Source: Lysobacteraceae bacterium (GTDB taxonomy: Bacteria; Pseudomonadota; Gammaproteobacteria; Xanthomonadales; Rhodanobacteraceae). Taken from it: a stretch of 40,229 nucleotides of DNA. This document shows, one piece after another, positions 20,370-29,332 of the stretch. Location: positions 1 to 40,229 of the forward strand of contig JAGWIC010000018.1 of NCBI GenBank assembly GCA_028866435.1, given 5' to 3'. The notes beneath the pieces were generated by a model that saw nothing but the letters and a program-made list of their open reading frames with translations, made no database searches and was not told the origin of the DNA. Position 1 is the stretch's first letter. Each line of letters starts with the position of its first letter. Both the position numbers and the translations under genes were made by a program.

Positions 20370-21286
20370 GGGTCGCGGCAGCGACCGCGTTGCTGGCGAT
20401 CGTGCTGCTGGCCGGTTGCAGCGGCGCGAAAACCCGCACGCCGGCCACGGCGGCCGCCGGCCGCGGACACAGCGCCGGCGGGCGTGGCCACGCCAGCGGC
20501 GGTGGCGCGGCGGACCGCTTCCACGACGACATCGACCTGCCGCAAAGCACCCGTTACCGCGACAACAGCGACAGCGTGCCCGGCACCGCACCCGACGTGA
20601 GCAAGCTGGCCGAGCCGGTGCCCAAGGTCGAGCCGCGCTCGCTGTACGGCAACAAGTCGCCCTATACCGTGCTGGGCAGGACCTATCGGGTGCTGCCGAG
20701 CGCGCGCGGCTACGACGAGCGCGGCATCGCCTCGTTCTACGGCAGCAAGTTCCACGGCTACAAGACGTCGAACCTGGAAACCTACGACATGTATGCCTTC
20801 ACCGCCGCCAGCAAGACCTTGCCCCTGCCCAGTTACGCGCGGGTAACCAACCTGCAGAACGGCAAGAGTGTGATCGTGCGGGTCAATGACCGCGGCCCGT
20901 TCCACGAGAACCGCCTGATCGATCTTTCCTTTGCGGCCGCGGTGAAGATCGGCATCTGGCCCAAGGGCACCGGGCTGGTCGAGGTGCGTGGCATCGATCC
21001 GGCCAGTCCGGCGCGGGAACTGCCGCCGCCCGGCGTGGTCAGAGGCGGGCATCCCGGCATCTATCTGCAGGTGGGCGCGTTCTCCGATGTGGCCAACGCC
21101 GAACGGCTGGCGCAGCGTTTGCGCCAGGCAAATCTCGGCAACGTGCAGGTGCTGGACGCCCAGGTCAACGGTCGCCACGTGCGGCGGGTGCGCGTCGGGC
21201 CGCTGCCGGATGTCGATCAGGCCGACCGAATCAGTGCCCGGATTGAAGCGATGGGGCTGCCGCCGCCCCAGGTCGCGGTAGACTGA
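20366..21286 (+). CDS. rlpA: Septal-ring lipoprotein RlpA (lytic transglycosylase with SPOR domain)
   Basis: Outer-membrane lipoprotein of 306 residues that acts on denuded glycan strands. The N-terminus is a lipoprotein signal with lipobox LLAGC (modified Cys18). A Gly/Ala/Ser-rich linker follows. The double-psi beta-barrel domain lies at about residues 125-205 (GIASFYGSKFHGYKTSNLE, RVTNLQNGKSVIVRVNDRGP, RLIDLSFAAA). The C-terminal SPOR domain (IYLQVGAFSDVANAERLAQ to the end) binds denuded peptidoglycan at the septum. It is translationally coupled to mltB. A T-rich stretch after CCCCC at 21303-21310 may help end transcription before dacA, but no strong stem is seen. Confidence 0.95.
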   Translation: MRVAAATALLAIVLLAGCSGAKTRTPATAAAGRGHSAGGRGHASGGGAADRFHDDIDLPQSTRYRDNSDSVPGTAPDVSKLAEPVPKVEPRSLYGNKSPYTVLGRTYRVLPSARGYDERGIASFYGSKFHGYKTSNLETYDMYAFTAASKTLPLPSYARVTNLQNGKSVIVRVNDRGPFHENRLIDLSFAAAVKIGIWPKGTGLVEVRGIDPASPARELPPPGVVRGGHPGIYLQVGAFSDVANAERLAQRLRQANLGNVQVLDAQVNGRHVRRVRVGPLPDVDQADRISARIEAMGLPPPQVAVD

Positions 21287-21372
21287 GCGGGATCCGTACC
21301 CCCTTTTTTGTTCACCCCCATTCCCACCGGCATGCGCCACCTCGGCATGCAGAAACTGGACCGAAGCACACG

Positions 21373-22614
21373 ATGAAATTCCTCCGCCGCACCCTGATCC
21401 CGTTCGCCGCCGCCGTGTTCCTGGCAGGTGTCGCCGTCGCCCAGACCCCGCCGCGTCCGTCGGCGGTGCCGCGTCCGGTGGTGCCGGCGATGCCGGTGCC
21501 GCCGGCACCGGACGTGGATGGGCAAAGCTGGGTGCTGATGGACTACACGACCGGGCAGATCCTCGCCTCGAAGAACCCCGACGCGCGCCGCGCGCCGGCC
21601 TCGCTGACCAAGGTGATGACCGACTACGTGGTCTCGGCCGAGATCGCCGCCGGCCGCATCCACCCCGACGACATGGTGACCATCAGCGAGCACGCCTGGC
21701 GCGCCGGTGGCGCCGGCACCGACGGCTCCACCAGCTTCCTCAAGCTGGGCAGCCAGGTGAAGCTGGAGGATCTGCTCAAGGGCATGATCGTGCAGTCCGG
21801 CAACGATGCGGCGATCGCGCTGGCCGAGCACACCGCCGGTACCGAGCAGGCCTTTGCCGGCCTGATGAACGCCTACGCCAAGCAGCTGGGCATGACCGAC
21901 ACGCATTATTCGGATGCCTCGGGCTATCCGGTCCCCGACCATTACTCGTCGGCGCGCGACATCGCCATCCTCACCCGCGCGCTGATCCGCAACTTCCCGG
22001 ACGACTACGCGGTTTCCAAGATCAAGCAGATCACCCTGAACGGCATCACCCAGCCCAACCGCAACACGCTGCTGTGGCGCGACCCCTCGGTGGACGGGGT
22101 GAAGACCGGCTATACCGCCGCGGCCGGCTATTGCATGGACGCCTCCGCCCAGCGGGGCAACCAGCGCATGATCGCGGTGGTGATGGGCGCCAGCAGCGAG
22201 CAGGCGCGCGCCGACTCGGCGATCGCCCTGCTCAACTACGGCTTCCGCTTCTACGAGACGCACAAGCTGTACGACGCCAGCAAGCCGCTGGCCACGCCGC
22301 GGCTGTGGAAGGGCGAGTCGGACCAGTTGCCGATCGGCGTGGCCGCGGACGTCATGGTCACGGTCAAGACCGGCCAGTACGACCAGCTGAAGGCGAGCAT
22401 GGACATCCCGGCGACGCTGATCGCGCCCTTCAAGAAGGGCCAGCAGGTCGGCACGCTGCGGGTCACCCTGGATGGCCAGCCGATCCAGACGGTGCCGCTG
22501 ATCGCGTTGGACGACGCCCCGCAGGGCGGTTTCTTCTCGCGCCTGTGGGACAGCATCCTGTTGTGGTTCCATCACGACAAGGGCACCGCCGAACAATCCC
22601 CCGCCAAGCCGTGA
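21373..22614 (+). CDS. dacA: D-alanyl-D-alanine carboxypeptidase DacA (PBP5/6 type)
   Basis: Removes the terminal D-Ala from peptidoglycan pentapeptides on the periplasmic side of the inner membrane. It has 413 residues with a signal peptide ending near AGVAVAQ, a Pro-rich linker, then the S11 peptidase motifs S77-L-T-K80, S142-G-N144 and K244-T-G246. The C-terminal PBP5 beta domain follows, and the end has an amphipathic helix (GGFFSRLWDSILLWFHHD) that would anchor the protein on the membrane. Its position between rlpA and ybeD-lipB matches the usual gammaproteobacterial order. Confidence 0.97.
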   Translation: MKFLRRTLIPFAAAVFLAGVAVAQTPPRPSAVPRPVVPAMPVPPAPDVDGQSWVLMDYTTGQILASKNPDARRAPASLTKVMTDYVVSAEIAAGRIHPDDMVTISEHAWRAGGAGTDGSTSFLKLGSQVKLEDLLKGMIVQSGNDAAIALAEHTAGTEQAFAGLMNAYAKQLGMTDTHYSDASGYPVPDHYSSARDIAILTRALIRNFPDDYAVSKIKQITLNGITQPNRNTLLWRDPSVDGVKTGYTAAAGYCMDASAQRGNQRMIAVVMGASSEQARADSAIALLNYGFRFYETHKLYDASKPLATPRLWKGESDQLPIGVAADVMVTVKTGQYDQLKASMDIPATLIAPFKKGQQVGTLRVTLDGQPIQTVPLIALDDAPQGGFFSRLWDSILLWFHHDKGTAEQSPAKP

Positions 22615-22621
22615 GCAGGCC

Positions 22622-22915
22622 GTGATACAGCCGATCGATTTCAGCAAGGCGCGGCAGGAAGGCAAGGGCTTCCAGTTCCCCGGTGAGTTCGAGATCACCG
22701 CGGTCGGCAACGCCAGCGCCAACCTGCCGGTTCACGTGCCGGAACTGCTCGAGCGCGCCGGCCTGCACGTGCTGCACGAGACCGTGAAGCACCGGCACTC
22801 CGGTGCCGGCAACTTCGTCTCGGTCACGGTCAGCTTCCGCTGCGAGAACCGCGACCAGTACGAGGCGGCGCATGCGGCACTGCGTGACAGCCCGGATATC
22901 CGTTATACGATGTGA
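22622..22915 (+). CDS. ybeD: YbeD / DUF493 family protein
   Basis: Small cytosolic protein of 97 residues with the DUF493 pattern (FSKARQEGKGFQFPGEFEIT, ENRDQYEAAHAAL). The E. coli homolog has an ACT-like regulatory-domain fold, and no biochemical function is established to my knowledge. It starts with GTG seven bases after the dacA stop, with GAGCAGG as ribosome site. It is located between dacA and lipB as in E. coli, which strongly supports the call and suggests a link to lipoate metabolism. Confidence 0.93.
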   Translation: MIQPIDFSKARQEGKGFQFPGEFEITAVGNASANLPVHVPELLERAGLHVLHETVKHRHSGAGNFVSVTVSFRCENRDQYEAAHAALRDSPDIRYTM

Positions 22916-23011
22916 GTGGACCGTCGCGCTTCGACCTCGGGGGTGGAAACGAGGCGCAGCGGCCCATATCAACCATGCTTCCGCCCACCCCGCCGTCGTC
23001 AAGATCAACCC

Positions 23012-23710
23012 GTGAACAGCGCCCCACCACCACCGGCTTCCGCCTCCCGCGTCCTGAAAGTCCGCCGCCTCGGCCGCCAGTCCTACGAGGCGACCTGGAA
23101 GGCGATGAGCGCGTTCACCGACAACCGTACCGCGGACACGCCCGACGAGCTGTGGCTGCTGGAGCACGACCCGGTGTTCACCCTGGGCCAGGCCGGCAAG
23201 ATGGAGCACGTGCTGGCCGCCGGCGACATACCGGTGCTGCCGGTCGACCGCGGCGGCCAGGTGACCTATCACGGCCCGGGCCAGATCGTGGGCTACCCGC
23301 TGCTCGACTTGCGCCGGGTGGGCGTCGGCGTGCGGGAGCTGGTGCATCGCATCGAGCAGGCGCTGATCGACACGCTGGCCCACTGGGACGTGCAGGCGCT
23401 ACGGCGCGAGGGGGCGCCCGGCGTCTACGTCGGCGAGGCCAAGGTCGCCGCGCTGGGGCTGCGCGTTCGCCGTGGCTGCAGTTTCCACGGGCTGGCCTTC
23501 AACGTGGCGATGGACCTGGAGCCGTTTCAGCGGATCAACCCTTGCGGTTACAAGGGTTTGGCGGTCACACAGCTGCTAGACTTGGGCGGTCCTTCGCGAC
23601 TGGCGGAGGTCGAGGACGTGCTGGTCGGCGAATTCTGCCGTCAGTTCGGCTTCGACGCCGAGCCAGCCGCCCCCCAGATTCCCGAACTCCCCGCTCGCGC
23701 GGCGGTCTGA
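23012..23710 (+). CDS. lipB: Octanoyltransferase LipB
   Basis: Transfers octanoyl from octanoyl-ACP to the lipoyl domains of 2-oxoacid dehydrogenase complexes, the step before LipA. It has 232 residues from the GTG at 23012. Motifs are [37 protein letters not shown], the catalytic Lys in [11 protein letters not shown] (K144) and the acyl-accepting Cys178 in [10 protein letters not shown]. The frame is open to a GTG at 22916 next to the ybeD stop, but the extra 32 residues are not family-like. The ribosome site before 23012 is weak, so the exact start is uncertain. Nine bases separate it from lipA. Confidence 0.95.
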   Translation: MNSAPPPPASASRVLKVRRLGRQSYEATWKAMSAFTDNRTADTPDELWLLEHDPVFTLGQAGKMEHVLAAGDIPVLPVDRGGQVTYHGPGQIVGYPLLDLRRVGVGVRELVHRIEQALIDTLAHWDVQALRREGAPGVYVGEAKVAALGLRVRRGCSFHGLAFNVAMDLEPFQRINPCGYKGLAVTQLLDLGGPSRLAEVEDVLVGEFCRQFGFDAEPAAPQIPELPARAAV

Positions 23711-23719
23711 GCACCCTAG

Positions 23720-24730
23720 ATGAGCGAAACTTCCCCGACCCCCCCGCGCACTATCCCGATCAGCGTCGTCGCCACCCCCGCCGCGGGGGAGAAGCAGCTG
23801 GGCAATGACAAGATCGCCCTCAACCGTGCCGGTTTCGACACCGGCGTGGCGACCCTGCGCAAGCCCAGCTGGATCCGCGTGCGGCTGCCGCAGGGCAACG
23901 CCGTGCAGCAGTTGAAGGCGCGCCTGCGCGGGAACGCGCTGGTCACGGTGTGCGAGGAAGCCTCCTGCCCCAATATCCACGAGTGCTTCAGCAAGGGCAC
24001 CGCCACCTTCATGATCCTGGGCGAGGTGTGCACCCGGCGCTGCTCGTTCTGCGACGTGGCGCATGGCCGCCCGCAGCCGCCCGACGAGCTCGAGCCGGCG
24101 CGGCTGGCGCAGACCATCGCCGACATGCGGTTGCGCTACGTGGTGATCACCTCGGTCGATCGCGACGACCTGCGCGACGGCGGCGCGGCGCATTTCGCCA
24201 GTTGCATCCGTGCCGTGCGCCATGCCAGCCCGAGCATCCGCATCGAGATCCTCACCCCGGACTTCCGTGGCAAGGGCCGCATGGAGCGGGCGCTGGAGGT
24301 GCTGAAGGAATACCCGCCGGATGTGTTCAACCACAATCTGGAGACCGTGCCGCACCTGTATCGTGAAGTGCGTCCTGGCGCCGACTACCAGTGGTCGCTG
24401 GACCTGCTCAAGCGCTTCAAGGCGCAACACCCGGAGGTGCTGACCAAGTCCGGCATCATGCTCGGCCTCGGCGAGACGCACGAGCAGGTGCTCGAGACCA
24501 TGCGGGACCTGCGCGCCCACGACGTCGAGATGATCACCATCGGCCAGTACCTGCAGCCCACGCCGCACCACCACCCGGTCGTGCGCTACTGGAGTCCTGA
24601 AGAATTCGAGGCCCTGCGCGTGGCCGGTGACGAGATGGGTTTCCATCACGTCGCCTCCGGTCCGCTGGTCCGTTCGTCCTACCACGCCGACCTGCAGGCC
24701 CATGCAGCCGGTGTTACCGAGTCCGCCTGA
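23720..24730 (+). CDS. lipA: Lipoyl synthase LipA (canonical copy)
   Basis: Radical-SAM enzyme that completes lipoyl groups on octanoylated proteins. It has 336 residues, with the auxiliary cluster motif C78-x4-C83-x5-C89, radical-SAM motif C104-x3-C108-x2-C111, and the C-terminal [10 protein letters not shown] segment. Its linkage to lipB marks it as the housekeeping copy. The paralog at 9509-10495 shares all of these motifs but has its own FNR-like box. No FNR box is seen near this copy. Confidence 0.97.
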   Translation: MSETSPTPPRTIPISVVATPAAGEKQLGNDKIALNRAGFDTGVATLRKPSWIRVRLPQGNAVQQLKARLRGNALVTVCEEASCPNIHECFSKGTATFMILGEVCTRRCSFCDVAHGRPQPPDELEPARLAQTIADMRLRYVVITSVDRDDLRDGGAAHFASCIRAVRHASPSIRIEILTPDFRGKGRMERALEVLKEYPPDVFNHNLETVPHLYREVRPGADYQWSLDLLKRFKAQHPEVLTKSGIMLGLGETHEQVLETMRDLRAHDVEMITIGQYLQPTPHHHPVVRYWSPEEFEALRVAGDEMGFHHVASGPLVRSSYHADLQAHAAGVTESA

Positions 24731-24738
24731 GAGCATTC

Positions 24739-27006
24739 ATGAAATTTCGTCCCGCGCTGGTCCTGCTGTTCGTCCTCACCGCTACCGGCGCATTCGCTCA
24801 GTCGGCGCAAGAGCTGGGTGGCGGCATACACCGCAAGGCGGCCACCTGGCCGCTGGCACCGACCACCGAAGAGGCGCAGGCGGCGCAGTTGTCCGCGCGC
24901 TTCCTGACACGATTCCATTACGACGCCCAGCCGCTCGACAATGCCATGTCCGAGCGCATCTACAAGGCGTACTTCAAGCTGATCGACGGCGAGAAGGTGT
25001 TTTTCACCCAGGCCGACATGGCCAGGTTCGCGCCGTTGAAGACCAAGCTGGACGACGCGATCTGGAACGAGGACCTGTCCGCCCCGTTTTCCATCTTCAA
25101 CTTCTACGTGCAGCGCGCGGTCGAGCGCATGACCTATGCGCGCGCGCTGCTCAAGAAGGGCTTCGACTTCTCGATCGACGAGAACTACACCTTCGATCGT
25201 GACCATGCCGACTGGCCCAAGGACCAGACCGCGCTGAACGACCTGTGGCGCAAGCGCACCAAGAACGACTGGCTGCGGCTGAAGCTGGCCGGCAAGGACG
25301 ACGCCGAGATCCGCAAGACGCTGGACAAGCGCTACGCCGGCTACATCGAGCGGGTCAAGCAGTTGGACAGCGAGGACGCCTTCCAGACCTTCATGACCGC
25401 CTATGCGGAAACCACCGACCCGCATACCGACTACCTCGGCCCACGGGTGGCGGAGAACTTCGACATCTCCATGAAGCTGTCGCTGGAAGGCATCGGCGCC
25501 CAGCTGCAGTCGCGCGACGACAACACCATGATCGTCAAGCTGATCCCGGGCGGTCCGGCGATGAAGTCGCACAAGTTCAAGCCCGGCGACCGCATCCTCG
25601 CGGTGGGCCAGGGCAAGAGCGGCCCGATGGTCGACGTGGTGGGCTGGCGCATCGACGACGTGACCGCGCTGATTCGCGGCAAGAAGGGCACCGTGGTGCG
25701 GCTGGAGATCCTGCCGGCGGATGCCGGGCAGGACGGCAAGCACGAGCTGGTCACCCTGGTGCGCGACAAGATCAAGCTCGAAGATGCCGCCGCCAGCAAG
25801 AAAGTCATCGATATCAAGGACGGCGACGTCACCCGCAAGATCGGCGTGATCGACCTGCCCTCGTTCTATTCCGACTTCGGTGCCCGCAGCGAGGGCGACA
25901 AGAACTACCGCAGCACCACCCGCGACGTGGCCAAGCTGATCGGCGAGCTCAAGCAGGAGGGCGTGCAGGGCATCGTGGTGGACCTGCGCAACAACGGCGG
26001 CGGCTCGCTGGCCGAGGCCATTTCGATGACCGGGCTGTTCATCGACAAGGGGCCGGTGGTGCAGGTGCGCGACGCCCGCGGCGAAGTGCAGGTGCAGGGC
26101 GACGACGACCCCGGCATGGCCTGGAGCGGCCCGCTGGCGGTGCTGGTCAACCGCGGCTCGGCCTCGGCCTCGGAAATCTTCACCGCGGCGATCCAGGACT
26201 ATCACCGTGGCCTGGTCATCGGCGAGCCGACCTTCGGCAAGGGTACCGTGCAGAACCTGGTCGACCTGGACCGCTTTGTGCAGAGTGACGGCGAGAAGCC
26301 GCAACTGGGCGAGCTGAAGATGACCATCCAGGAATTCTTCCGCATCAACGGCGGCTCCACCCAGCTCAAGGGCGTCACCCCGGACATCGAGTTTCCCAAG
26401 AACGGCGACGACAAGGACTTCGGCGAGTCGACCTACAGCAACGCCCTGCCGTGGACCCATATCGCCCCGGCCGACTACCAGCCGGTGGCCAACCTCAAGG
26501 CCTATCTGCCGCAGTTGCAGGTGCTGCACGAGGATCGCGTGGCGAAGTCGCCGGCGTGGAAGCTGATGCTCGACGAACTGGCGCAGTACAAGTTGATGCG
26601 GGCCAAGACCACGGTTTCGCTGAACTTCGCCACCCGCGAGGCCGAGCGCAAGGCGCAGGAGAAGATCCAGGCCGAGTTCCGCGCCCGCCACAAGGCGATC
26701 GATGGCAACGATGCCCTGCTCGCCGACGAGGACAAGTCGCTCGACGACGGCCTCAACGCCAATGAGCGCAGCATCAAGAGCGAGCTCAAGGAGGAACAGG
26801 ACGCCAAGAAGGCCAAGGACGTCGAGCTCAACGAGACCGCGCACATCCTGTTCGACGCGGTAGGCATGATCAAGTCCGATCCGAAGCTGGCCAGCGAAGT
26901 GCTGCCGTATGGCGGCAAGTTCAGCGGCAAGTACCTCGCTTCGCTCAGCGAGCCGGCGAAGCCGCGGACGGCGCTGGCGGCGCCGGTACCTGCCGCCGCG
27001 CACTGA
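24739..27006 (+). CDS. prc: Tail-specific periplasmic protease Prc (Tsp)
   Basis: S41A carboxy-terminal processing protease that degrades periplasmic proteins and trims envelope enzymes, including peptidoglycan hydrolases and PBPs in other bacteria. It has 755 residues with a signal peptide ending near ATGAFAQ, an N-terminal helical domain, a PDZ domain at about residues 235-320 (SLEGIGAQLQSRDDNTMIVK, GDRILAVGQG), and the protease core. By alignment with E. coli Ser430/Asp441/Lys455 the active residues are Ser476, Asp487 and Lys501 (GSASASEIF, FGKGTVQ). A Lys/Glu-rich C-terminal domain follows. It lies nine bases after lipA. A strong terminator follows it. Confidence 0.96.
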   Translation: MKFRPALVLLFVLTATGAFAQSAQELGGGIHRKAATWPLAPTTEEAQAAQLSARFLTRFHYDAQPLDNAMSERIYKAYFKLIDGEKVFFTQADMARFAPLKTKLDDAIWNEDLSAPFSIFNFYVQRAVERMTYARALLKKGFDFSIDENYTFDRDHADWPKDQTALNDLWRKRTKNDWLRLKLAGKDDAEIRKTLDKRYAGYIERVKQLDSEDAFQTFMTAYAETTDPHTDYLGPRVAENFDISMKLSLEGIGAQLQSRDDNTMIVKLIPGGPAMKSHKFKPGDRILAVGQGKSGPMVDVVGWRIDDVTALIRGKKGTVVRLEILPADAGQDGKHELVTLVRDKIKLEDAAASKKVIDIKDGDVTRKIGVIDLPSFYSDFGARSEGDKNYRSTTRDVAKLIGELKQEGVQGIVVDLRNNGGGSLAEAISMTGLFIDKGPVVQVRDARGEVQVQGDDDPGMAWSGPLAVLVNRGSASASEIFTAAIQDYHRGLVIGEPTFGKGTVQNLVDLDRFVQSDGEKPQLGELKMTIQEFFRINGGSTQLKGVTPDIEFPKNGDDKDFGESTYSNALPWTHIAPADYQPVANLKAYLPQLQVLHEDRVAKSPAWKLMLDELAQYKLMRAKTTVSLNFATREAERKAQEKIQAEFRARHKAIDGNDALLADEDKSLDDGLNANERSIKSELKEEQDAKKAKDVELNETAHILFDAVGMIKSDPKLASEVLPYGGKFSGKYLASLSEPAKPRTALAAPVPAAAH

Positions 27007-27034
27007 GCGGGGCGGTCGGGACATTCCAGGCAAG

Positions 27035-27062
27035 CGGGCGGCGCGCAGGCGCCGCCCGTTTT
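27035..27062 (+). terminator. Intrinsic terminator of the prc transcript
   Basis: A perfect 10-bp stem CGGGCGGCGC/GCGCCGCCCG with loop GCAG is followed directly by TTTT. It lies 28 bp after the prc stop and separates the envelope/lipoate block from the FNR-controlled genes that follow. Confidence 0.9.
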
Positions 27063-27129
27063 CATGTGTGCGCCCGGCAGCAGATGAACATCCTCCCGCT
27101 CCGCCGACGACGGGCTCCCGCGCGCCGGA

Positions 27130-27143
27130 TTGACGTGAATCAA
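27130..27143 (+). promoter_or_regulatory. FNR box upstream of the leader ORF/decarboxylase/ubiD unit
   Basis: TTGACGTGAATCAA matches the TTGAY-N4-ATCAA consensus at every defined position. Its centre is 60.5 bp upstream of ATG 27197. If it sits at -41.5, transcription starts near 27178 and CATAGG at 27169-27174 lies in the -10 region. The prc terminator lies upstream, so it can only serve the rightward genes. Confidence 0.85.
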
Positions 27144-27196
27144 TGCACGAATCGCCGGTACAGCCGAGCATAGGGGATTCTCCGGAGGACGCTGCA

Positions 27197-27319
27197 ATGA
27201 TCGGTGGTGGGCTTGGCATTTTTACGAACGGCAACCGGGCGGCCCGGCTCCACCGGCGCGCACGCACCGTCGCCGTCAGCGCCCCCGATTCGGCCGGCAG
27301 CCGTGGGTTGCCCGCATGA
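27197..27319 (+). CDS. Short leader ORF (40 codons) coupled to the decarboxylase gene
   Basis: ATG 27197 follows a good GGAGG ribosome site by eight bases and opens a 40-codon frame rich in Arg, Gly and Ala, without a recognisable domain or signal peptide. Its TGA overlaps the ATG of the decarboxylase gene (ATGA). The decarboxylase has no ribosome site of its own, so translating the leader probably delivers ribosomes to it. It could be a real small protein, a regulatory leader peptide, or only a translation-coupling device. The ORF lies 60 bp behind a perfect FNR box. No homology was recognised. Confidence 0.5.
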   Translation: MIGGGLGIFTNGNRAARLHRRARTVAVSAPDSAGSRGLPA

Positions 27320-29280
27320 GCGCCGCCCAGCCCCTGCCGCAGATCGGCCCGCACGACCACACGCTCGACGCCTGCTTTCTCGGCCCGTACGGGGAAAACG
27401 ACAGCTTGCTGGAGAAACTCATGGTGGAGTTTCTGCGCGACCACGTGTACTGGCGCCGCAATTTCCATCCGGAGGATCCGCCGGCCATCGCCACCTCGGC
27501 GGCACGGGATCCGGGCTACCTGGCCTTCGAGTCGCGCATGCGGCGCGAACTGCACCAGCTGTCCGCGGCGCTGAAGAAGTCGGTACCGTTCCACAGCCCG
27601 CGCTACATGGGGCACATGGCATCGGACCTGCTGCTGCCGGGCCTGGCGGCACAGATACTGACCCTGCCGTACAACCCCAACAATGTCAGCGAGGACGCGG
27701 CGCCGGTCACCGTGGACATGGAGGTGCAGGTCGGCCTGCAGCTGGCGCGCATGTTCGGTTATCCGCACGACCCGCTGCAGCCGGCCTGCGCGTTCGGCCA
27801 CCTCACCTCCGGTGGCACGCTGGCGAACTACCAGGCGCTGCGGCTCGCGCTGGCCCTGAAGGCGTTCCCGGTGGCGCTGCGCGCCGCCGGGGTGCCGGAG
27901 CTCGCCTTGCCGAACGATGACTGGGCAGCCTTCAACCTCTCGCCGGCGGCCGGGATCGCCTTGCTGGAAACGTGGCAGCGCTGGCTGGCGGCGTTGCCGG
28001 CATCGCAGCGTACCCACTGGCGGGCTCGGGTCGAGGCCGAGCGCATCGAGCAACTGGGCCTGGCCGGCTTCTTCGCCGCCCATCCGGAACTGCGGGTGCC
28101 GCTGGTGCTGGCGCCGGTCACCGCGCACTATTCGTGGAGCAAGGGGGTCAAGCTGCTGGGCCTGGGGCGGGCGCAGCTCGAACTGCTGCCAACCCGTGGC
28201 ATGCGGCTCGATACCGACGCGCTCGAGGCCACCCTCGAGCGCTGCGCCAGGGAGCGCCAGCCGGTCCTGCTGTGCGTGGGCGTGCTGGGCGGGACCGAGT
28301 ACGGCACCATCGACCCGCTGGACGGCGTGCTCGCCGCGCGCGAGCGCGCGCGGGCGCTGGGGCTGGATTTCTCGGTCCACGTGGATGCCGCCTGGGGCGG
28401 CTACCTGGCAACCATTTTCCGTCGCGAGGACGGCGGCCTGCGTCCCCGCGACGAGGTTGCCGGCGAGTTCACCCAGTTCCCGTCGCCGGCGGTGCACGCG
28501 GCGTTCGCGGCGCTGAGCGGGACGGATTCGGTCACGGTCGACCCGCACAAGCTCGGTTACCTGCCCTACGGCGCCGGTGCCTTCGTCTGCCGCGACCATC
28601 GCGCGGTCGCGCTGCTGGCCGAGCGGGCCGACTACGTGTTCCACGGCGGCACCCCGCAGGATTACCTCACCCGCTATCGCAGCCTCGGCCAGTTCGTACC
28701 CGAGGGCTCCAAGGCGGGGGCGGCGGCGGCCGCGGTTTACGTCACGCACAAGGTATTGCCGCTGGATCACCGCCACTTCGGCCGCCTGCCGGCGCAAACC
28801 GTGCGCTGCGCGGAAATTTTCCACGCCCACGCCAAGCGCTTCGCCCTCGACATTGCGGACCGGTTCCTGGCGATGGTGCCGGTGACGCCGGACAGCAACC
28901 TGGTCTGCCTGGCCATCAATCCGCGCGGCAACACTTCCGTGGCGAAGGCCAATGCATTCCTGCGCGCGCTGCACGACACCTTGCGCTGCGATCCGCGCCA
29001 GCCGCTGCAGACCAAGGAGTACTTCGGCTCGGTGACCACCTTGCGCCCGGAGATGCTCGGCGCGGCGGAGACCAGCCGCATCTTCGCCGCGCTCGGGCTG
29101 GACGAGGCCACCCTGGGCGACGAGGAGGACAGCGACCGCCTGATGATCCTGCGCCATACGCTGATGAACCCCTACCTGATCGACCACGAGAACGACATCA
29201 GCTACATCGAGGGCTATTTCGATTTCCTGACGCGCCGGCTGCGCGGGCTGTCCGAGCCCGCCGCGGACGCCCGCCGCTGA
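27316..29280 (+). CDS. Group II PLP-dependent amino acid decarboxylase (tyrosine decarboxylase-like)
   Basis: Cytosolic PLP enzyme of 654 residues. The Schiff-base Lys is K412 in VDPHKLGYLPYGAGAF, and the cofactor-binding Asp is about D357 in HVDAAWGGY. The N-terminal WRRNFHPEDPPAI, FHSPRYMGHMASDLLLPGL and YNPNNVSEDAAPVT segments resemble, from memory, the long tyrosine decarboxylases of enterococci (about 620 residues) more than the shorter GadA or MfnA types. Substrate is not settled: tyrosine, another aromatic amino acid or an acidic amino acid are all possible. The gene is coupled to a short leader ORF behind an FNR box and lies 52 bp before ubiD, so it is probably made anaerobically with UbiD. 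A role in acid tolerance or in aromatic precursor supply is conceivable. Confidence 0.85.
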   Translation: MSAAQPLPQIGPHDHTLDACFLGPYGENDSLLEKLMVEFLRDHVYWRRNFHPEDPPAIATSAARDPGYLAFESRMRRELHQLSAALKKSVPFHSPRYMGHMASDLLLPGLAAQILTLPYNPNNVSEDAAPVTVDMEVQVGLQLARMFGYPHDPLQPACAFGHLTSGGTLANYQALRLALALKAFPVALRAAGVPELALPNDDWAAFNLSPAAGIALLETWQRWLAALPASQRTHWRARVEAERIEQLGLAGFFAAHPELRVPLVLAPVTAHYSWSKGVKLLGLGRAQLELLPTRGMRLDTDALEATLERCARERQPVLLCVGVLGGTEYGTIDPLDGVLAARERARALGLDFSVHVDAAWGGYLATIFRREDGGLRPRDEVAGEFTQFPSPAVHAAFAALSGTDSVTVDPHKLGYLPYGAGAFVCRDHRAVALLAERADYVFHGGTPQDYLTRYRSLGQFVPEGSKAGAAAAAVYVTHKVLPLDHRHFGRLPAQTVRCAEIFHAHAKRFALDIADRFLAMVPVTPDSNLVCLAINPRGNTSVAKANAFLRALHDTLRCDPRQPLQTKEYFGSVTTLRPEMLGAAETSRIFAALGLDEATLGDEEDSDRLMILRHTLMNPYLIDHENDISYIEGYFDFLTRRLRGLSEPAADARR

Positions 29281-29332
29281 ACGCCGGCGCGCCCCGGTGC
29301 GCCGTCCGGCAACCCACCACGACGATCCCCGC

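Noticed and set aside
21303-21310. T-rich stretch after CCCCC between rlpA and dacA as an intrinsic terminator
   Set aside because: Only a three- to four-base stem can be formed next to it, too weak to call a terminator.
20366-21508. Large antisense frames across rlpA and dacA
   Set aside because: They lie opposite genes with clear lipobox, SPOR and penicillin-binding motifs and have no recognisable content of their own.
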